DNA of 64,000 nt from Liolophura sinensis (GCF_032854445.1 NC_088295.1:66385249-66449248); one strand, 5' to 3'. Positions 13,740 through 27,625 are shown, numbered from the stretch's first letter. Numbers and translations are program-made. Notes: generated by a model from the letters alone, not told the origin.

Positions 13740-16700
13740 GTGAGTAGATCTTATTACCGTTTTTTTGTGCCGTTTTGTTGATGCTGGAAAGATTTGATCG
13801 CGAAAATATGTCTGTTTAGCAGGCATTTTGTACACGAACTTCTCAAACGCCGAACGCGATACTTATCTTTGCTCTTGCGGACTTTTATATTTACCGTATG
13901 CAAATTTTATTACAAATCGCGATGTTGCTTTTTGTAAACTGAAACTTTCTTCGTCATGTTACACGCTATTAACGCAGAGACATAATATTGTTCAAGTTGT
14001 TTGATATTCGTTATGATATGTAATAAGATAATAATGTCATTGCTGTTTACGTTTTATTTCACTTGAATTTAAGAAAAATGTGAAAGAGTGGTTTGTTTTA
14101 CGTTACCTGTGTGATTTAAAAGTATTGTTCGACAAGAAATTCATTGTTTCCACTAATCTTCTGGTTATTACTATTTGTACTGGGCCCAATCCTTCCAATT
14201 TTGGAATTAAAAAAAGCAACAGAGAAACAAAAATTTGGCTGGATACAGATTTGTAATGCATCATTGAAAATCAATAAACAACATACATTTGCCTCAAATC
14301 GAATGCGCATATTGTGCGGATATTGTGTATAACGGGTAGCCGAAATGTCCTTTTGGCTTATTCTAGAAAAATGCAAATGTTGCTCAATAATTCATTTGTT
14401 AAAAGCCTCGGTCAATAAGGTAAATGTCTGGACGTTACACACTCAAGTGGTTCCCCGCTAGTCTTTACATCGTGTTCATATCGATGCCAAAATCCTGCCC
14501 TGAAATTTCGGCTCCGTCTTAATCTCTTGATTGAAGAAAGGGTTCCCTGATCGGCAACAAATACCGGCTGATTTAGCGCATTTGTTGGACGTTTTATCGG
14601 CTCACTCGGTGGTCCAAAAACATAAACCGGTCAGGCAAGCAGTGTGTTAAACTACCAGCTTATTCTCCTGGTGGTTCACTGACAAACACATCGGCGGGCA
14701 AACAAATTGACCCAACTTATATCGTCAACCATCTTCTATTAAACTGTGGTCATCAAGGCCTCCCAACTTGCCGTCTATTTAAATCTCCATTAATATAATA
14801 CGTTTCTCCGAAGATAACACATATCTGATCAACGTCAACATACGGTTTGGATTAAACGTTTATTACTAGTTAAGAATATCCTCTGCACTGGACTGACCCA
14901 AAAGTGCATGTTAATGGGGGTGGGTGTGTACAAAATGCCGTTATTCACAAAACTGACTTCGGCAACTGCTGTGTTCACACTAATTGATCCCCAACGTGTG
15001 AAGCTCATCGGACGTTCTGTATCGCTGATATACATAGGCCCTCCTGTGTAGGTGAGGTCAGGCCACCATGACGTGTACTTTGGTGGGATTACTGTGCATC
15101 AACTTAGTTTTCTGCACTGGTATATTCATCATCTAGTTATTTTGTGATTAGTTATAGAATGATTAGTGCAAATAGCTTGAATAATCCTGGTCACTCAAAG
15201 TGTCGACTTTTCTTGTCCTTCCAATGATGATTTTCCTGAAAAAAAAAGGAGACAACAACGCCTGTGGTGATATTGTAGTACATCTCCAAATCATACTTCC
15301 ATATTCTATCACCATATAGTAACAAACATATATATATAGTTTTTTATATATATTTTACTATATTTTGAATTTTAAAGCAAATCATTTTATATACATATTC
15401 ATATTTGAAATAATAGCTCTTGATCAGTGGCATGGGAATTTCAAACACAGGATCACTGGATTTAGAAAATGTCAAACTACTGTTCGTTATTACACCATGA
15501 AATCCGTGGTTAAGCTGTTTGAAACTTTTGTGGTCATTATCTTGATCACTTTATTCTATATCTCTATATTTTCCATTCTATTCTAGTCTATTGTCATGAC
15601 TCAGTTAGCTAGCAATAATTTACCTAAGGGCGCAAAAGATCGAATCATTTCTCCTTCAATGTGAACATTTCTCTCTTAACCCAAAAATGTTACGAAGTGA
15701 AGTTATTCCTAAACAACAGTTGTATATCTAAAGATGAAAACATTTAAATGGGCAAAAGTGTTGGTTGAGTGAAACGTTTCAACTAAATTCGCTGACACAA
15801 AAAAACCCAATTATTTAACTGACAGGTAAACAAAAGTTTGGCAACCGGCCATGCTTATGTTTTAGCTTGATGTAGGGTGATCAGTCAAAACAAATACGAG
15901 GCAGAGAGAGGTTAACGTTCTTACTGAAGGAAATATAGACTTGCTGACAGCCATAGACAATAACCTATTGGTGCTCTACACCGGGAAGAAACCGTATGAG
16001 CTGGAACTTAGAACACTGAGATCACGACAGAGACTATCAGGCCTTAACGCTGACGGATGGGTCTGAAGCAGATAAACACTGTTTTGATGTTATCTATGTT
16101 CCAGTCGAGTGACATATATACAGCCTGTATAGAAAACATTTATCTATTCGGGACAACAGGTGTTTGCCTCCAAGACTTTAGAGAGATAAGTTATGGTATT
16201 AAACGTGCATGACGTCATGAAATGGAAGGATAAACCAAGAAATAGGTTCACGGGCTTTGAAAATGTGTTTACCAGGGCACATATCGCGCCTTATTACCAT
16301 ATACCGTGCATGGCGTTATTAATAAGACATCCCACAGTTCAATGAAAGAGCCAACTGGCTGGGAGGATATACACGAAGTAACATATGACTGGTAAAACAC
16401 GTTTAAGTGATGGTTCATGTAATTCCGCTCTTAAATCAGGCGGAGAAAATTCAACACACGAATTCATGCGAACAGTACAGCAGCTTGTCCGTTGGCCATG
16501 CATCGTTGACATGTTTTCCGTTGCTGAACAAATCGAGCAAACCGTTCTTCGTGCGTTACACTTAACCGTAATTAAATCACTAAGAGACAATAACTATTGT
16601 AGATAAATATTTGTGTTCGTACATCACTTGTTGCACAATTATGACAATCCTCTACAAATTCAAACACTGTTAGGTACCATATATTTAATTAAGCAATCAG

Positions 16701-19149
16701 CGTCTATTTTGAACCTCTTTAAAATCCGTTACGTTACCATTATTGGTGTAGCATCTCGACTAATGAAGAATATGTTTAAAAGACTGCGCGTCCCCATGCA
16801 AGGTCATGACATTTGGCCCACGTGACAATAGGCAGGCGACAGTTTCCAAATGACTGACAACGTTCTCTACTAAGCTGAGCTATAATATATGACCTTTTCT
16901 TGTTATCTGTAAGTATATAATAGTAGTAATAATATGGATTTGTACGTGTGTTTTCCTTTTTAGCAAATTATTAATGGCCCTCAACTCTCCATATTCATTA
17001 GCACCCCCTAGCGGATGTGTTGGGTTGGAGGTCATTGACGCCAGCCTCAAGAAATAGTGCAGGGCCTTAAGAAAACCTTGTTGTTGTTATATTACTTTTT
17101 ATCATACAGGGCTATTCTGTTGGCTCGGATAAAACTATTTTTGAACGTGAGATACAAATTCGGTTTTTCAGTAAAGCGGGACAAAATGAAGGGCTTTGTC
17201 ACACAATAAGGTGGGCTGAAAAAGATTTAAAGGCTTTATCACACGAAAATGCGTGCCTTTAAGACGTACGTGTATATAATGACGTCACGTCTACTTGTGT
17301 GCTGTACGCACGTGCGTCACTATCGTCTGCTTGGCCATTCGGCCACCGAGAGCCCTGTTTCATATAACCCGCGGCAGGAGGTTGGTCATAACGAGGTGTG
17401 GTTCTTTCCTCATGCTCTGTCGGAAATGCCTCTACTTTAGTGAGTATCAAACTTGATATATCTTGTTGATATCACCATGAACATCGGTCGTCGGTCTTTA
17501 GGCTTATCAGCCTACGCCCTTAGAGCTCTGGCGGACACAGGCCACTCGGGCTGATACCCGGACTGATATCAAGGTTACCAAGTAATAATCTATAATTACT
17601 GCATTAATTCTGTTCCCACAGCGGCGTTAAATGGGCTGCTAAATGCTGCACTGTGCGCGTATGTAAACCCTGCCTGCGTTAAACACAACAGATGGCTATG
17701 CTTCGCTTGTCATGCTTGATCAGATACCATTCAGCTCATCACTTTTGACTAGCCACCTTTATGTGTATGGTTTATCTGCATTGGCAATATACTGACCTTG
17801 AGCTGTTTAAACCAACTGCATGCATGTTCACAACTTGATACCACAAGTGACATATATAAAAGTGAGTATAGGGTAGACGAGGGGTGTAGTTGGTTGAATT
17901 CTTAACATTAGTGCAATATACAAGAAGTATACAAGAAGCAAGTTATAAGTATATGGACAACCTAGGTATTAATTCGATTATCGCAGAAAGAACCGTCGAC
18001 GTGCACTTTTATTCGCTTTCTGCTCATCTTTCTGGGTGTTATGTGTACGATCCAAGTAATCTACAAAAAGGGGCAAACCATTATGATTATCATGATTTGG
18101 ATCATTATGATTGGACAAAATATGTTTGGTTTAATGACCTGACACAGCGAAAGCACCAATACGGTTTGTTAGAATTCCCAATTGTCAGGATTTGAATTTA
18201 ACTAACTGCGTTAATGCAAAGTCACTAGTTGCCATGTTGAAGCGTCTACGCCATAACTGATCTCTTTAAGAGGTCACGCTATAAACTTTCCCAGCCTTTC
18301 CCTTTCAGTCCCCAAAACTGACATCACTAGGATAGTACTCGTACATTTACAGCTTATTCAATGTTAAAAGCAAGACACACTAGATAAGGTGCTATTTAAA
18401 TCAAACACTTATTTTTAGATGAACATCAATCACTTTTTTTTCTGTATGTTCCCTAACTATTCTTTTTTATTTGAAATGGGGAGGAGGGTGGGGGTCGTTA
18501 TGAGCGAATGCACCCTCATGAATTTAGCTATAGACTAGTATGTTAGAAATATGATTGAAATCACAGTTAAAGACTGTGGTTTATATATGTGGAATGTCCT
18601 TTTTAATCCCATAAAGCCAAATGCTCTTTGAGTCAAGGGTTAATGACCTTGGAAAAGAATCACAAAATGCCCTTAAGACAATCAGTGAACTGGAACGAGT
18701 CTGGCAGAAAACGTAAACATTTGACAACGCCCTGGTATAATCACAATAAATATTTTACCCAAGAAAAGAAACACAAAATTTCTTGACGCCAGCCCGTGAA
18801 GAATCGTAAGGCTGCAAAGAAATGTCTAGTTTTCAGTGTTTTCCGACAACTTTACAAAACAACCGGTTAACGTACCACGAAGGGCGCTTACACTCATCCA
18901 AGTCAACCTAATTTGTACTTTTGACAGGTTCTGTACTTTCTCTAAGTTGATAAGTAGGTCGTTGTACTGTGGAAAGCGTGAGCTACTGTATATGTTGTGA
19001 CAGTTTCTGACAAATGTCACACATGGTTACGTTTATGCATTGATATCAATCCACTAGGCGGTATTTTGTGAGTGGCCTCTTCTTCACTATCCTTTCAATA
19101 GATACCATAATAGTGAATATATGAGTATCATAGGTTAAAGACCGTAACT
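13740..19149. other. No gene supported
   Basis: It holds CRE octamers at 16210 and 17280 and an AT-rich patch at 15325-15362. The 101-codon ORF at 17890-18195 has no support beyond length. Confidence 0.55.
17280..17287. promoter_or_regulatory. CRE octamer next to TATATAA
   Basis: TGTATATAATGACGTCACG contains a TATA-like run directly followed by the full CRE. No supported gene follows within a few hundred bases. Confidence 0.2.
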
Positions 19150-19275
19150 GAGAAGGTCTTGCATAAACCTGCAGAGGATGGTGGGCTCTTCCTCCCACCA
19201 TAATGCTGGCCGCCGTCATATAAGTGAAATATTCTTGAGTACGGCATAAAACACCAATTAAATGAATAAATAAAT
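19150..19275 (+). mobile_element. SINE family A, 5' truncated
   Basis: It retains CCTCCCACCATAATGCTGG, TATAAGTGAAATATTCTTGA and a (AATA)n tail; the tRNA-like head is missing. Confidence 0.85.
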
Positions 19276-19749
19276 CATAGGTTAACTGGGTGCTAAGGAA
19301 AATTGTTTCTCATTGGAAATTTTCCCATTGGCGAATCCTCTGTGTGGACGACAGTCAGTGGTCGGCCGTGGAAAAGCTCTTAATTTATTTGTTATAATCC
19401 AGCTGCTTCACTTAGGGATCTTCGTTTTGTTCAATCTATAGGCAAACAGAGGAAAGGAAAAAAAATTAAGTATGATATGAAGGACCTAATGAAATAAAAT
19501 CAATCAAACACTAACTCAGCAAGAGTAGTTTGCTGGGAGTATAGCATGCTTGTTCTGAAACATGGCAATTGACACATTAGTGTGTTTTAGGGAATCGGCT
19601 TGTAAGTTCTAGACTTACATCGAGTACTAGATCTAGAATTCAACTAAAAGTTCAATGCTGATTGTGACGATTTCTAATTTAATGTCAACAGTCATATGAT
19701 GTGAATACATGCATCATTGTAGCAGCATATTCAAACATACCAATTCTCG

Positions 19750-19826
19750 CATGTTTGGTTGACGTCCTCAGAAGTATGGTACGACGTTAAACTCCAAGCA
19801 CTCATTTATTCACTCACTCATTCAAA
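19750..19826 (+). mobile_element. SINE B/C 3' end fragment
   Basis: Only the terminal module is left: GTACGACGTTAAACTCCAAG followed by CACTCATTTATTCACTCAC. Confidence 0.65.
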
Positions 19827-21477
19827 AGTATGATAGTATTGATTGAGAGCAGGCATGCTGGTACTTATGCCTGGATATATGTCATAGCCTGGATAGACCA
19901 CAAACATGGAAGTGGATAAAACCTTGCGTAAATAACAATTTCACCGGCGGCGCCTGTTGGTAGATCAAAGGCGTCTTCGTGTTTATTCAGAATAATACTT
20001 GGCGTATTTTCCCCTGCTTATGAAATAGGCATATATATCAATGGCTAACCTACCAGCTCATTGGTTTAGTATACATCCATGACCTACGCAAGCACCAGTT
20101 ACTCTAGAGAGGTCACTGTGTATCGATGTGATAGGTGAGCCACAAGCTACATGTACACGGGATAGCCACCACCTTTAACAAGCTCTTCCAAGATAGATTT
20201 CTACCGGTACAGCGCTGAAACTAAAGCAATGATTATCAAAATAATAAATATCTTGGATGAAATGTATTCGTTGGAGTGTAATTGATAGTAAATGAGGCAG
20301 AACGATAGTATTAATTTGCCTACATGAACAAAAAATGCATACTTTGAAAGATTGATGAAGATTACACTGTTAAATAAAAGGATGGTGCAATTTTACAGCA
20401 AAAACGACCAGCAATTTTGTTGCCCCTGTATTCTCTCTTTTGCCCGATGATCGAGATGGAACATATTTTATCACATAACATATTTCAATGACTTTTTAAA
20501 GCATAAAATATTTCACAAAACCGTCACCACGACTGTGGCTTTATTGAACATAGACTGTAATTGCTATATGCTAAGAGAAATACATTTCTCGACAGTATTT
20601 CATCATAGCTGTAACAAGACCGTGTGTGGAGTGCCGCTGAGTACTTAAGTTGTTAAGGTGTGAGTCGACCGGGTCAAAACACTTAAGCATAAGGGTCTTA
20701 AGTTGAATCTTTGGTAAGCCGAGCACAGTGTATACATTTATTTTAATTGTGTTTTGCGGCACACTTGATGATGTATCACGGCAGAGAGACGGAACCACCA
20801 ATTGCAGATGCATCCTGATGTAAAAGATAACAAGAAGCAGATGCATACGAAATGTTGATATCAAAGGCCGCTGGATGTAGAAGGCATTGCTATAGGTTAG
20901 ATGAGGGCATTGATTTCTTTAGGATTTATGTAGTAAATTTGTCAAAATATATATGGCCTATCTTTCGCGCTGTTTCACGCCTTTACCACTATAAGATATC
21001 AAAAAATCAACCTACCATGATCACAATTTTCACAACTAAAGTCATATTCTGATTTGCAGGCTCGGTATGTCATCTATTTATCACATACATCCTATAAAAG
21101 CTATTTTTGCGACATTAAAATCCAGGTATGTATCTCGTACTTTGTTGCTTTGTGTAGTGCGATGGCTTACACTACACTTCCAACCAATTAAACGCACGTT
21201 TTCAATAGTTCACAACCACAGTTTATATAAGGAACAAAAAGACACACGCAAGGACATGTAATAAGTCATGTTTTTTGGATAATTTACATAATTGTATATA
21301 CCAGCCCGTGTTAAAATGTAGTGATGCTTCCCACCGCGCCGTAAAGCGACGACGTCACGTCACAAGTGACGTCACCACGGTGTCGTAACGTAATAACTCA
21401 AACCTCACACGTTATGATCCCACTATCTTCACTGCTGTAATTTACTCTATGTTGTAGTCTTTTGTAGTCTTTTGTAT
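19827..21477. other. No gene supported
   Basis: Short ORFs, and the CRE cluster at 21346-21380. No recognised repeat. Confidence 0.55.
21346..21380. promoter_or_regulatory. Clustered CRE-like sites in a palindromic arrangement
   Basis: GACGTCAC at 21351-21358 and GTGACGTCAC at 21366-21375 face each other within 25 bases, with further CGTCAC between. One contains the full TGACGTCA. No gene is adjacent, so a regulatory role is only possible. Confidence 0.3.
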
Positions 21478-21660
21478 TGAATCCGGCTCATGCTGGCTTC
21501 CTCTCCGGCCGTACGTGGGAAGGTCTGCAAGCAACCTGTGGATGGTGGTGGGTTTCCCCTGGGCTGTGCCCGGTTTCCTCATAATGCTGACTGCCGTTGT
21601 ATAAGTGAAATATTCTTGAATAGGGCGTAAAACACCAATTAAAAAATAAATACATTTTAT
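21478..21660 (+). mobile_element. SINE family A, followed by a second partial tail
   Basis: The body starts CTCATGCTGGCTTCCTCTCC and ends TATAAGTGAAATATTCTTGA plus an A-rich run. At 21671-21712 a second diverged tail (CATTCTTGAGTACTGCGTAA) follows, so two copies sit end to end or one was partly duplicated. Confidence 0.82.
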
Positions 21661-21712
21661 ACTGTAAAAAACATTCTTGAGTACTGCGTAAGACACGAGA
21701 TAAAGAAACGAC

Positions 21713-23634
21713 ACAGCATGCATGCACTGCTTACTAACAACTTGAAGTCTACTGCAATCCCAATGATTCAGTATGAAAATCTAGTTAATTTCTCCGTCGC
21801 AATCCACTCCCACAGGAAAGCACAAACTAAGTTGCATGGTAGTTTTTGCCTTCATGGCTCTTCATTATTATTCAAATATCTTCAAGTTTTCTTCTCGACT
21901 TTATGCAGCCATGCATATCTAATTTGAGTGATTTGTCAAATTAGCCAGTAAGGTAACAAGTAATATGAAACGGTAGCAACAAAACAGTTTAGGTATATGG
22001 TTCCCTTGGGGTCGGGGTAGTGGGGGAAGTGGCATTAAGGACAAATCCATTTATGGTAACGTTGTGAAGTTGTTTCGATTCTGACATGGATATACAGTTC
22101 AGATTCAACGAGTATTAACACGGGTGTTACGCCTGGAAGATGCAGAGAAGAAGATTAATTTGAGAAAGTATGCTTTAGTTTGACTTCTGGGCTTGCAAAT
22201 CCGAGCTTCGAAGAATGATCCGCCTGATCATCAATCAGATGGTATACCTTGTAAATTGGTCAATCTGCGCATTAGGCATACACTGTGTCCTTTCTGGTAA
22301 TTGATTAATGACAATCTTTCCCTTCATGTATCAAAGAAAATCAACCGCTAGGCGTGTTTCGCTTGTAGCGCTGACATTACCTAATGACTAATGTTTTGGC
22401 ACCTCGACACTGACAAACCACCCGGAGCAGCCCGGAAAGTCATGAGATGAATACAAGCGTCCCGGAAGGCCGAAATAAAATGCTAAAAGGCCATTTCGTA
22501 CCTCTTATTGATTACGAATTAATATGAAGCGAAATAAGAAATCTTTCCCTGACGTACAGCAAATGTAAATCGTGGGGCCCTGCCGGTTTCACGTTTAAGG
22601 TTTGCCCTTCTTGTTTGTCCCAGTTCCAACAGCCGGGTTAATTCGGTTTCTAGACGTCAAAGTCTGAATTAGATCTCAGGTCAAGTCTCTGACACTTCGC
22701 CGGGGCTAATTTTGGACATACTACATCGCTGCCTTATTACTCTGTCTTCGTTCCACAGCAGAGTGTTTGAAAACGCCCCGAGCATGCTGGCAACATGCTA
22801 TTACGGGAACGCCAAAGAGATAATAAGGAACCTGGTCAGCATTATTACCGGTTAGTTTTTACAGGCCCTGCTGCGAGGACTGTAACAGCACGTGACGGCT
22901 GATTGATGGATGGTGTTGATAGAGGGCTAACTTTAAAGGAACGCGAGACATCATCACTATGATGATACGACATTTCACGCCTGCGCGCCATGTGTTTATA
23001 GTACGTGCATGTTTTTTGAGTAACAAATTTCGCTTTTACTTTGAAAAACCCCCAAAACAAAACAAGGACAAATGTCATTGCCCAGTGCTCTCTGGACATG
23101 GAATAATACCATTACATAGATTAAGGAGCCATCTTTTTATCTTTTTTATCACTTTTTATCTTTTAATAACCGTAATTACTAATAACTGTAAACCCCCATG
23201 TTTGTTTATGTCTGTAAAAACGCAAACAAAAATGAAGTAACGTAATTAATGAAAGATAACGTTAAGTGTGAATTTGTTTGTTAGGCTCTCGCATTCAGTG
23301 TAATGCTGGAAAGCGTGTATCCTTTTATTTTTACCTCATTTGTTTATTTGCCACACTTGTTTGTATCGTAGAATTACTATCATATATTGAGACGCGGGAC
23401 TAAATACCAAACCGGTAATCTTGGTAAACGCCTAGGGTACAGGGGAATTGCCAAGTTCTGCTTTGCCCGGTGTGCGTAATTTATGACTGATTATAGCGTC
23501 ATGTCTGTTGTCTTCAGCATGATGTTCCAGGTGGGCAGTATCATGATTGCATTGGCACTGAAATCTGCTACAAAGCGACATCATCTTGTTTTGACTTGCT
23601 TTTTGTTGAAAGATTGCGCACACTGCGTATGTGT
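21713..23634. other. No gene supported; GC-richer block at 22430-22850
   Basis: The block at 22430-22850 is less AT-rich than its surroundings and free of SINEs, with AATTAATATGAAGC-type homeodomain-like cores. It could be a conserved non-coding element; this is inference. Confidence 0.3.
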
Positions 23635-23905
23635 ATGTTTTGGGGTTTTATGTCGTACTTGACAATTTTTCAATCATATGACAGCGAATAGTCATTAGAT
23701 TTTTTGTACGAATACCGTGTCGTTCTGGAAGTATCATGCCGAAGACACCAGACATGACACCCCACCTTGTCACATTATACTGATCATAGGGCCAACCAGT
23801 CCTGTTTCCTTGCCCTAATCTCTGTGCTGAGCGTCAAGGGGGTCAGCAACAAGTACCATTTTTCTTTGGTATGACCCCATCTGGGTTTGATCCCGGGTTT
23901 TAAAG
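23635..23905 (-). mobile_element. SINE family C, partial head
   Basis: Plus-strand blocks GTCGTACTTGACAATTTTTC, ATCATGCCGAAGACACCAG and GGGCCAACCAGTCCTG are reverse complements of the family C body. The head end is reduced to GATCCCGGG. Confidence 0.75.
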
Positions 23906-25906
23906 CGCTTGGTGAGTATTTCTGTTAATAGTATTTAGATATCAAAGCACAGAAAATGTATCACACGTTAACAATGATCCAGCATTGTCCTGTATGGTTA
24001 TTCCGAACCAAGGTTCAACCTGACATGCCATCAGAAAAGCCTGCTCGAATTTCATGGGTTACCTAAGCCATTCGTTTAGCCGATGGGCTTGAACGATAAG
24101 CCAATTTAAAGCAAAGTCCCATGTTGATTTTCCTAAGGATAAGTCCTCGCAGGAAATTTGTTTGGCTGAAGTCATCAGTACAACCTGGGCGTCCACTCTC
24201 CGGAAAACGGGGAAAGCTCCACAGGTCGACAAGCCAGCGGCTATTACGGTTCATGTGGGGTGTTGCGGGGGACGAGAACTGGAGGAGCTGCGAGAATAGG
24301 AAAGACTGCAGTTTGCCCCCATCTGATTAGCTTCCCCGTTCCTAACTCTACGGATCGATGTTACCCGGAATGTGCTTGTTAGTGATTTATGGAAAAATCA
24401 GGAGATCAGGTCGACCGTTGCCCTGATATAATATTAGAAGAAAAGTCGATCCGTTTTAAAGTGTCTCTTCTTTTGATCCTGGAATTCGGGAATTGATCAT
24501 TATTTTTTTCATAATGCAAAAATGTCAGGAGGGCATTTAATTCCAGAAATGCCAATCGTTCATCTCACACTATTAACATATCTATTTAAATGCTATCTGG
24601 TAATTTTTGCATTTGCTCATAACTACAACTACGTTATGGGTTCCAAGTGGTATGATTGATACCGATTGGGTATTTCCTAATGAAACACTATCGGTACAGA
24701 CATAGTACGTCCTCTTTTTTATAACGCAACCAATTGTCCACAAGTCGGTAAATTCGTTTGTTGCGAAAACATAAAATGTGAGACTTGCTGAAAGTAAAAA
24801 GCACAATTCTGCATTCACAGTTCTTCAACAAAATCCAGTGGAATATGGCCTGTTTGATCTACTAATATTTAAGGAAGCGTTTAATCCCGAAAAAGTCTTA
24901 TCACAGTGATCTGATACAGTATGATAAGGGAAATCAAACTGTTCTAAAATGGAGGTGTAAAAGGCCGATTTTGTGTAGCAGTATTATCAGTTTCCTTCTT
25001 GAATGGTTTACAACAGATTTACTTAAAATAATCTGTCAACTTTACAAGCCGTAAAGTTAATATGCTACAGGCGGTTATGACCCCCCGTATTAACATACAA
25101 ATCAAATAAACAACAATTGTACAAAAATACATCATCAAGCTAAGGAAAATGGTGAGTCAAGATGAGTTTATTTCTTTCGCTACGTGGCAAATTAAGTATC
25201 TTGGGAATTCATTACGGAAAAAATGACCCCTTCCATCCCTGGTTTAAAAGAGATGAGTCTTCGCTTCTATGAAAGGAGAAGTGTAATGAAGTAGAACTCT
25301 AAACGAATTGAAAAGATGATGAATTCAAGGTTTTAAGTCATTAATTATTTCTTTTTAGCTTTTAACTCAAACAGCATAAATGTAAAAGTGTAGTTATACG
25401 GCTGGAGATCTCAAATAGCCGAGCCACGAGGTGGACATTGACAGGGACTGCTATAGTCTACAACAAAACCTGATAAGCCAGAAGCGCACGAAGCCTGGAA
25501 AGCCTGTGAGACCTATAAGGCCTGTGAAGCATAATGTTTTTTGTGCGCTTGCCGTCCATGTTGCTCCCATAATGAATTGCTTCATGTCGTTGCTGGAAAC
25601 TTGCCTGTGTCAAATTTTATAAACACGCCCGGAAAACTAATGCTCATGAAATACTCCGGTATGAGCGCCGTAAAACCAAATTACATCTACCACTAAAAGG
25701 GCAATAGGAAATACTTAGACCGTTTTACGTCACATCCGCCGTCAACGACGAACAAAGATAAATTTAACTGACTGATTCGTCTAATTAGTCAGAATGAGGT
25801 TTGGTCATATGATTCATGAAATAGAGCTGGTTGTAATTCGTGATAGTCTTAACCTGAATTCCAAAAAATACGTGTAAAAGTAGCAATAACTCCTGCATGT
25901 TGAATT
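23906..25906. other. No gene supported
   Basis: Short overlapping ORFs on both strands around 24063-24330 lie in a GC-richer patch without motifs. Confidence 0.5.
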
Positions 25907-26856
25907 ATGTCATCAACCTTCCTGTCCTTTTCCTCTGAGCATAACCTTGAAGGGGCTCTAAGCCCTGTCATATCCTATAACAGAAACAAATGCTTGAATG
26001 GGGACTTTTACGCCTTTATCTTTTCTTCGGTTGCCACGCATGTGATATATGAGAATGTCAAAATCGTAGCAACTAAACAAATGGTAAACACTTGGCCTCT
26101 CGCCGATAACATGCCCAGAGGAAACGATGGTAAGAGACTTTTTAAACTACTAATAGCCCTCTTATGCTTGAGCAGTTTGCAGGGTTGTGCAGTGCTCTGG
26201 TTACTCTTTCTGCCAAGTAATCGCTACAATGTAAGCAATTACGCCTGTGTGCTTGATAGTGCTTCCCTGTTGGCCGAAAGCACTAACACTCTGCAATCTC
26301 AAGTACACGTAAGAGTGCAACTCTCTAGAGTTGGGATGTCATATGATGCTAACAAAGCTCGGTTCCTTCTTTTCTCTATAAGCTTACCACGAGAGGAAAC
26401 GCCGCGTAGTTTATCATTTGTCTCCTCCAGTTCTCCATGTGGCAAAATTTCCAGGTCTGGGGGGCTATTTCCGAAGTGCCTTTTCGTGTTCCCAGAACGA
26501 AGGTTTAACTGAAAGATTGGACGGTTTGTGAACCAAATGCCCTTCAAGTATATCAAAGAGACGTCCTTGAAGGGAAGTGACTATGAGCCTGTGGTGTTGG
26601 CTGATTACGGACCTGCTTGGCCTTCAGACACAACAGATGGTCTTGTTTTCTTTGCCTTAGACAATGATTTTCGTCGTTGGTTACGTGATCAGATAACTAG
26701 TTGGTGAACCTGGGCGGCAACTTCTATTGATTCACTAGGCATTTATCAGGGTCTCAGGACGGAACACCTATGCATCTCTATCATTACAATGCTCCCTGGG
26801 GATACCAAATGATGCGGTGGATTGACGCTCGTTTGTATTCATTATACCTCTACTGA
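25907..26856 (+). pseudogene. Decayed gene for an apparent single-pass membrane protein
   Basis: One frame runs from ATG 25907 to TAA 26891, about 330 codons, with only three in-frame stops, all TGA (26510, 26705, 26810). Residues around 76-100 form a strong membrane segment after basic residues (GKRLFKLLIALLCLSSLQG), then a sequon (NVSN), as in type II Golgi or surface proteins. After the first TGA the frame still looks coding (KGSDYEPVVLADYGPAW, FFALDNDFRRWLRD). Near 26755 the better-looking reading moves to the next frame (HLYHYNAPWGYQMMRWIDAR) and ends at TGA 26854. TGA-only stops fit CpG decay of CGA arginine codons. I do not recognise the family. The alternatives are a multi-exon gene misread here, or a chance open region. 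A single processed remnant cannot be told from an exon remnant. Confidence 0.4.
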
Positions 26857-26891
26857 CCTGATCAAAGCTCTCTGTAAAAATCTTTCACGAT

Positions 26892-27625
26892 AAGAGAGAG
26901 ATCTGGGTTTGGTGAAACTTGGGTTTCCAAACAACTCGGGTAAAGCGCTTAATACACAAACATCAGCATCATCATGACCACTTCAGGATTGTCATTATTT
27001 TATGATTTTTTTTCTGTGTATACCTGCTATTTGGTTACCTAATCTATTGACGGTCACGCACAACTACTGAGATGTTCGTCTTTCAAAATCTATCTGCATT
27101 TAGTACATGTGGTGTATTGGTGTATACCTATTCTGCATTGAGCTATTTTACCAGTTGGCCGCGTGGCTGTACAGGCCCACGCTGTTTAGAAAAGAATAAT
27201 ATTCCCCTGACCTCAAAAGGTGAGGTATTATATGAATCTGGGGACAGCATTCCCAGCCTGTATACCCACGTTGCTAACTAGTATTTTAGTATTTCACGAA
27301 TACGTGAAGGCACTATCGTCTTTAATACATCGTGTGCATATTCCCTTAGATTGGATTTTCCTTTTGATTAAGAAGTATTTTATGTTTTTGAATACAATTT
27401 CTTTAGTTTAGTCATCTTAGATGGGTATTTTCTTGTACTTGACTGAACGTTTATGTCATCGAGGGCATAACAAGATGGAGGTCAAGTTTTATATCCGCGC
27501 TGATTGGTCCGTTTATATCTCGTACGTTACATTATAAACATGGACCAGTCGCCATGTCCCTGCATATGCAGTAGGGTTGTCCTTATATGGACCTAGCGTT
27601 GTTTTGTTCTAAGGTTCATGAAACA
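26892..27625. other. No gene supported
   Basis: Follows the decayed gene; short ORFs only. Confidence 0.5.

Noticed and set aside
17890-18195. 101-codon ORF rich in Tyr, His and Asp
   Set aside because: Starts at a non-ATG codon in AT-rich DNA; no motif and no splice support; within chance expectation.
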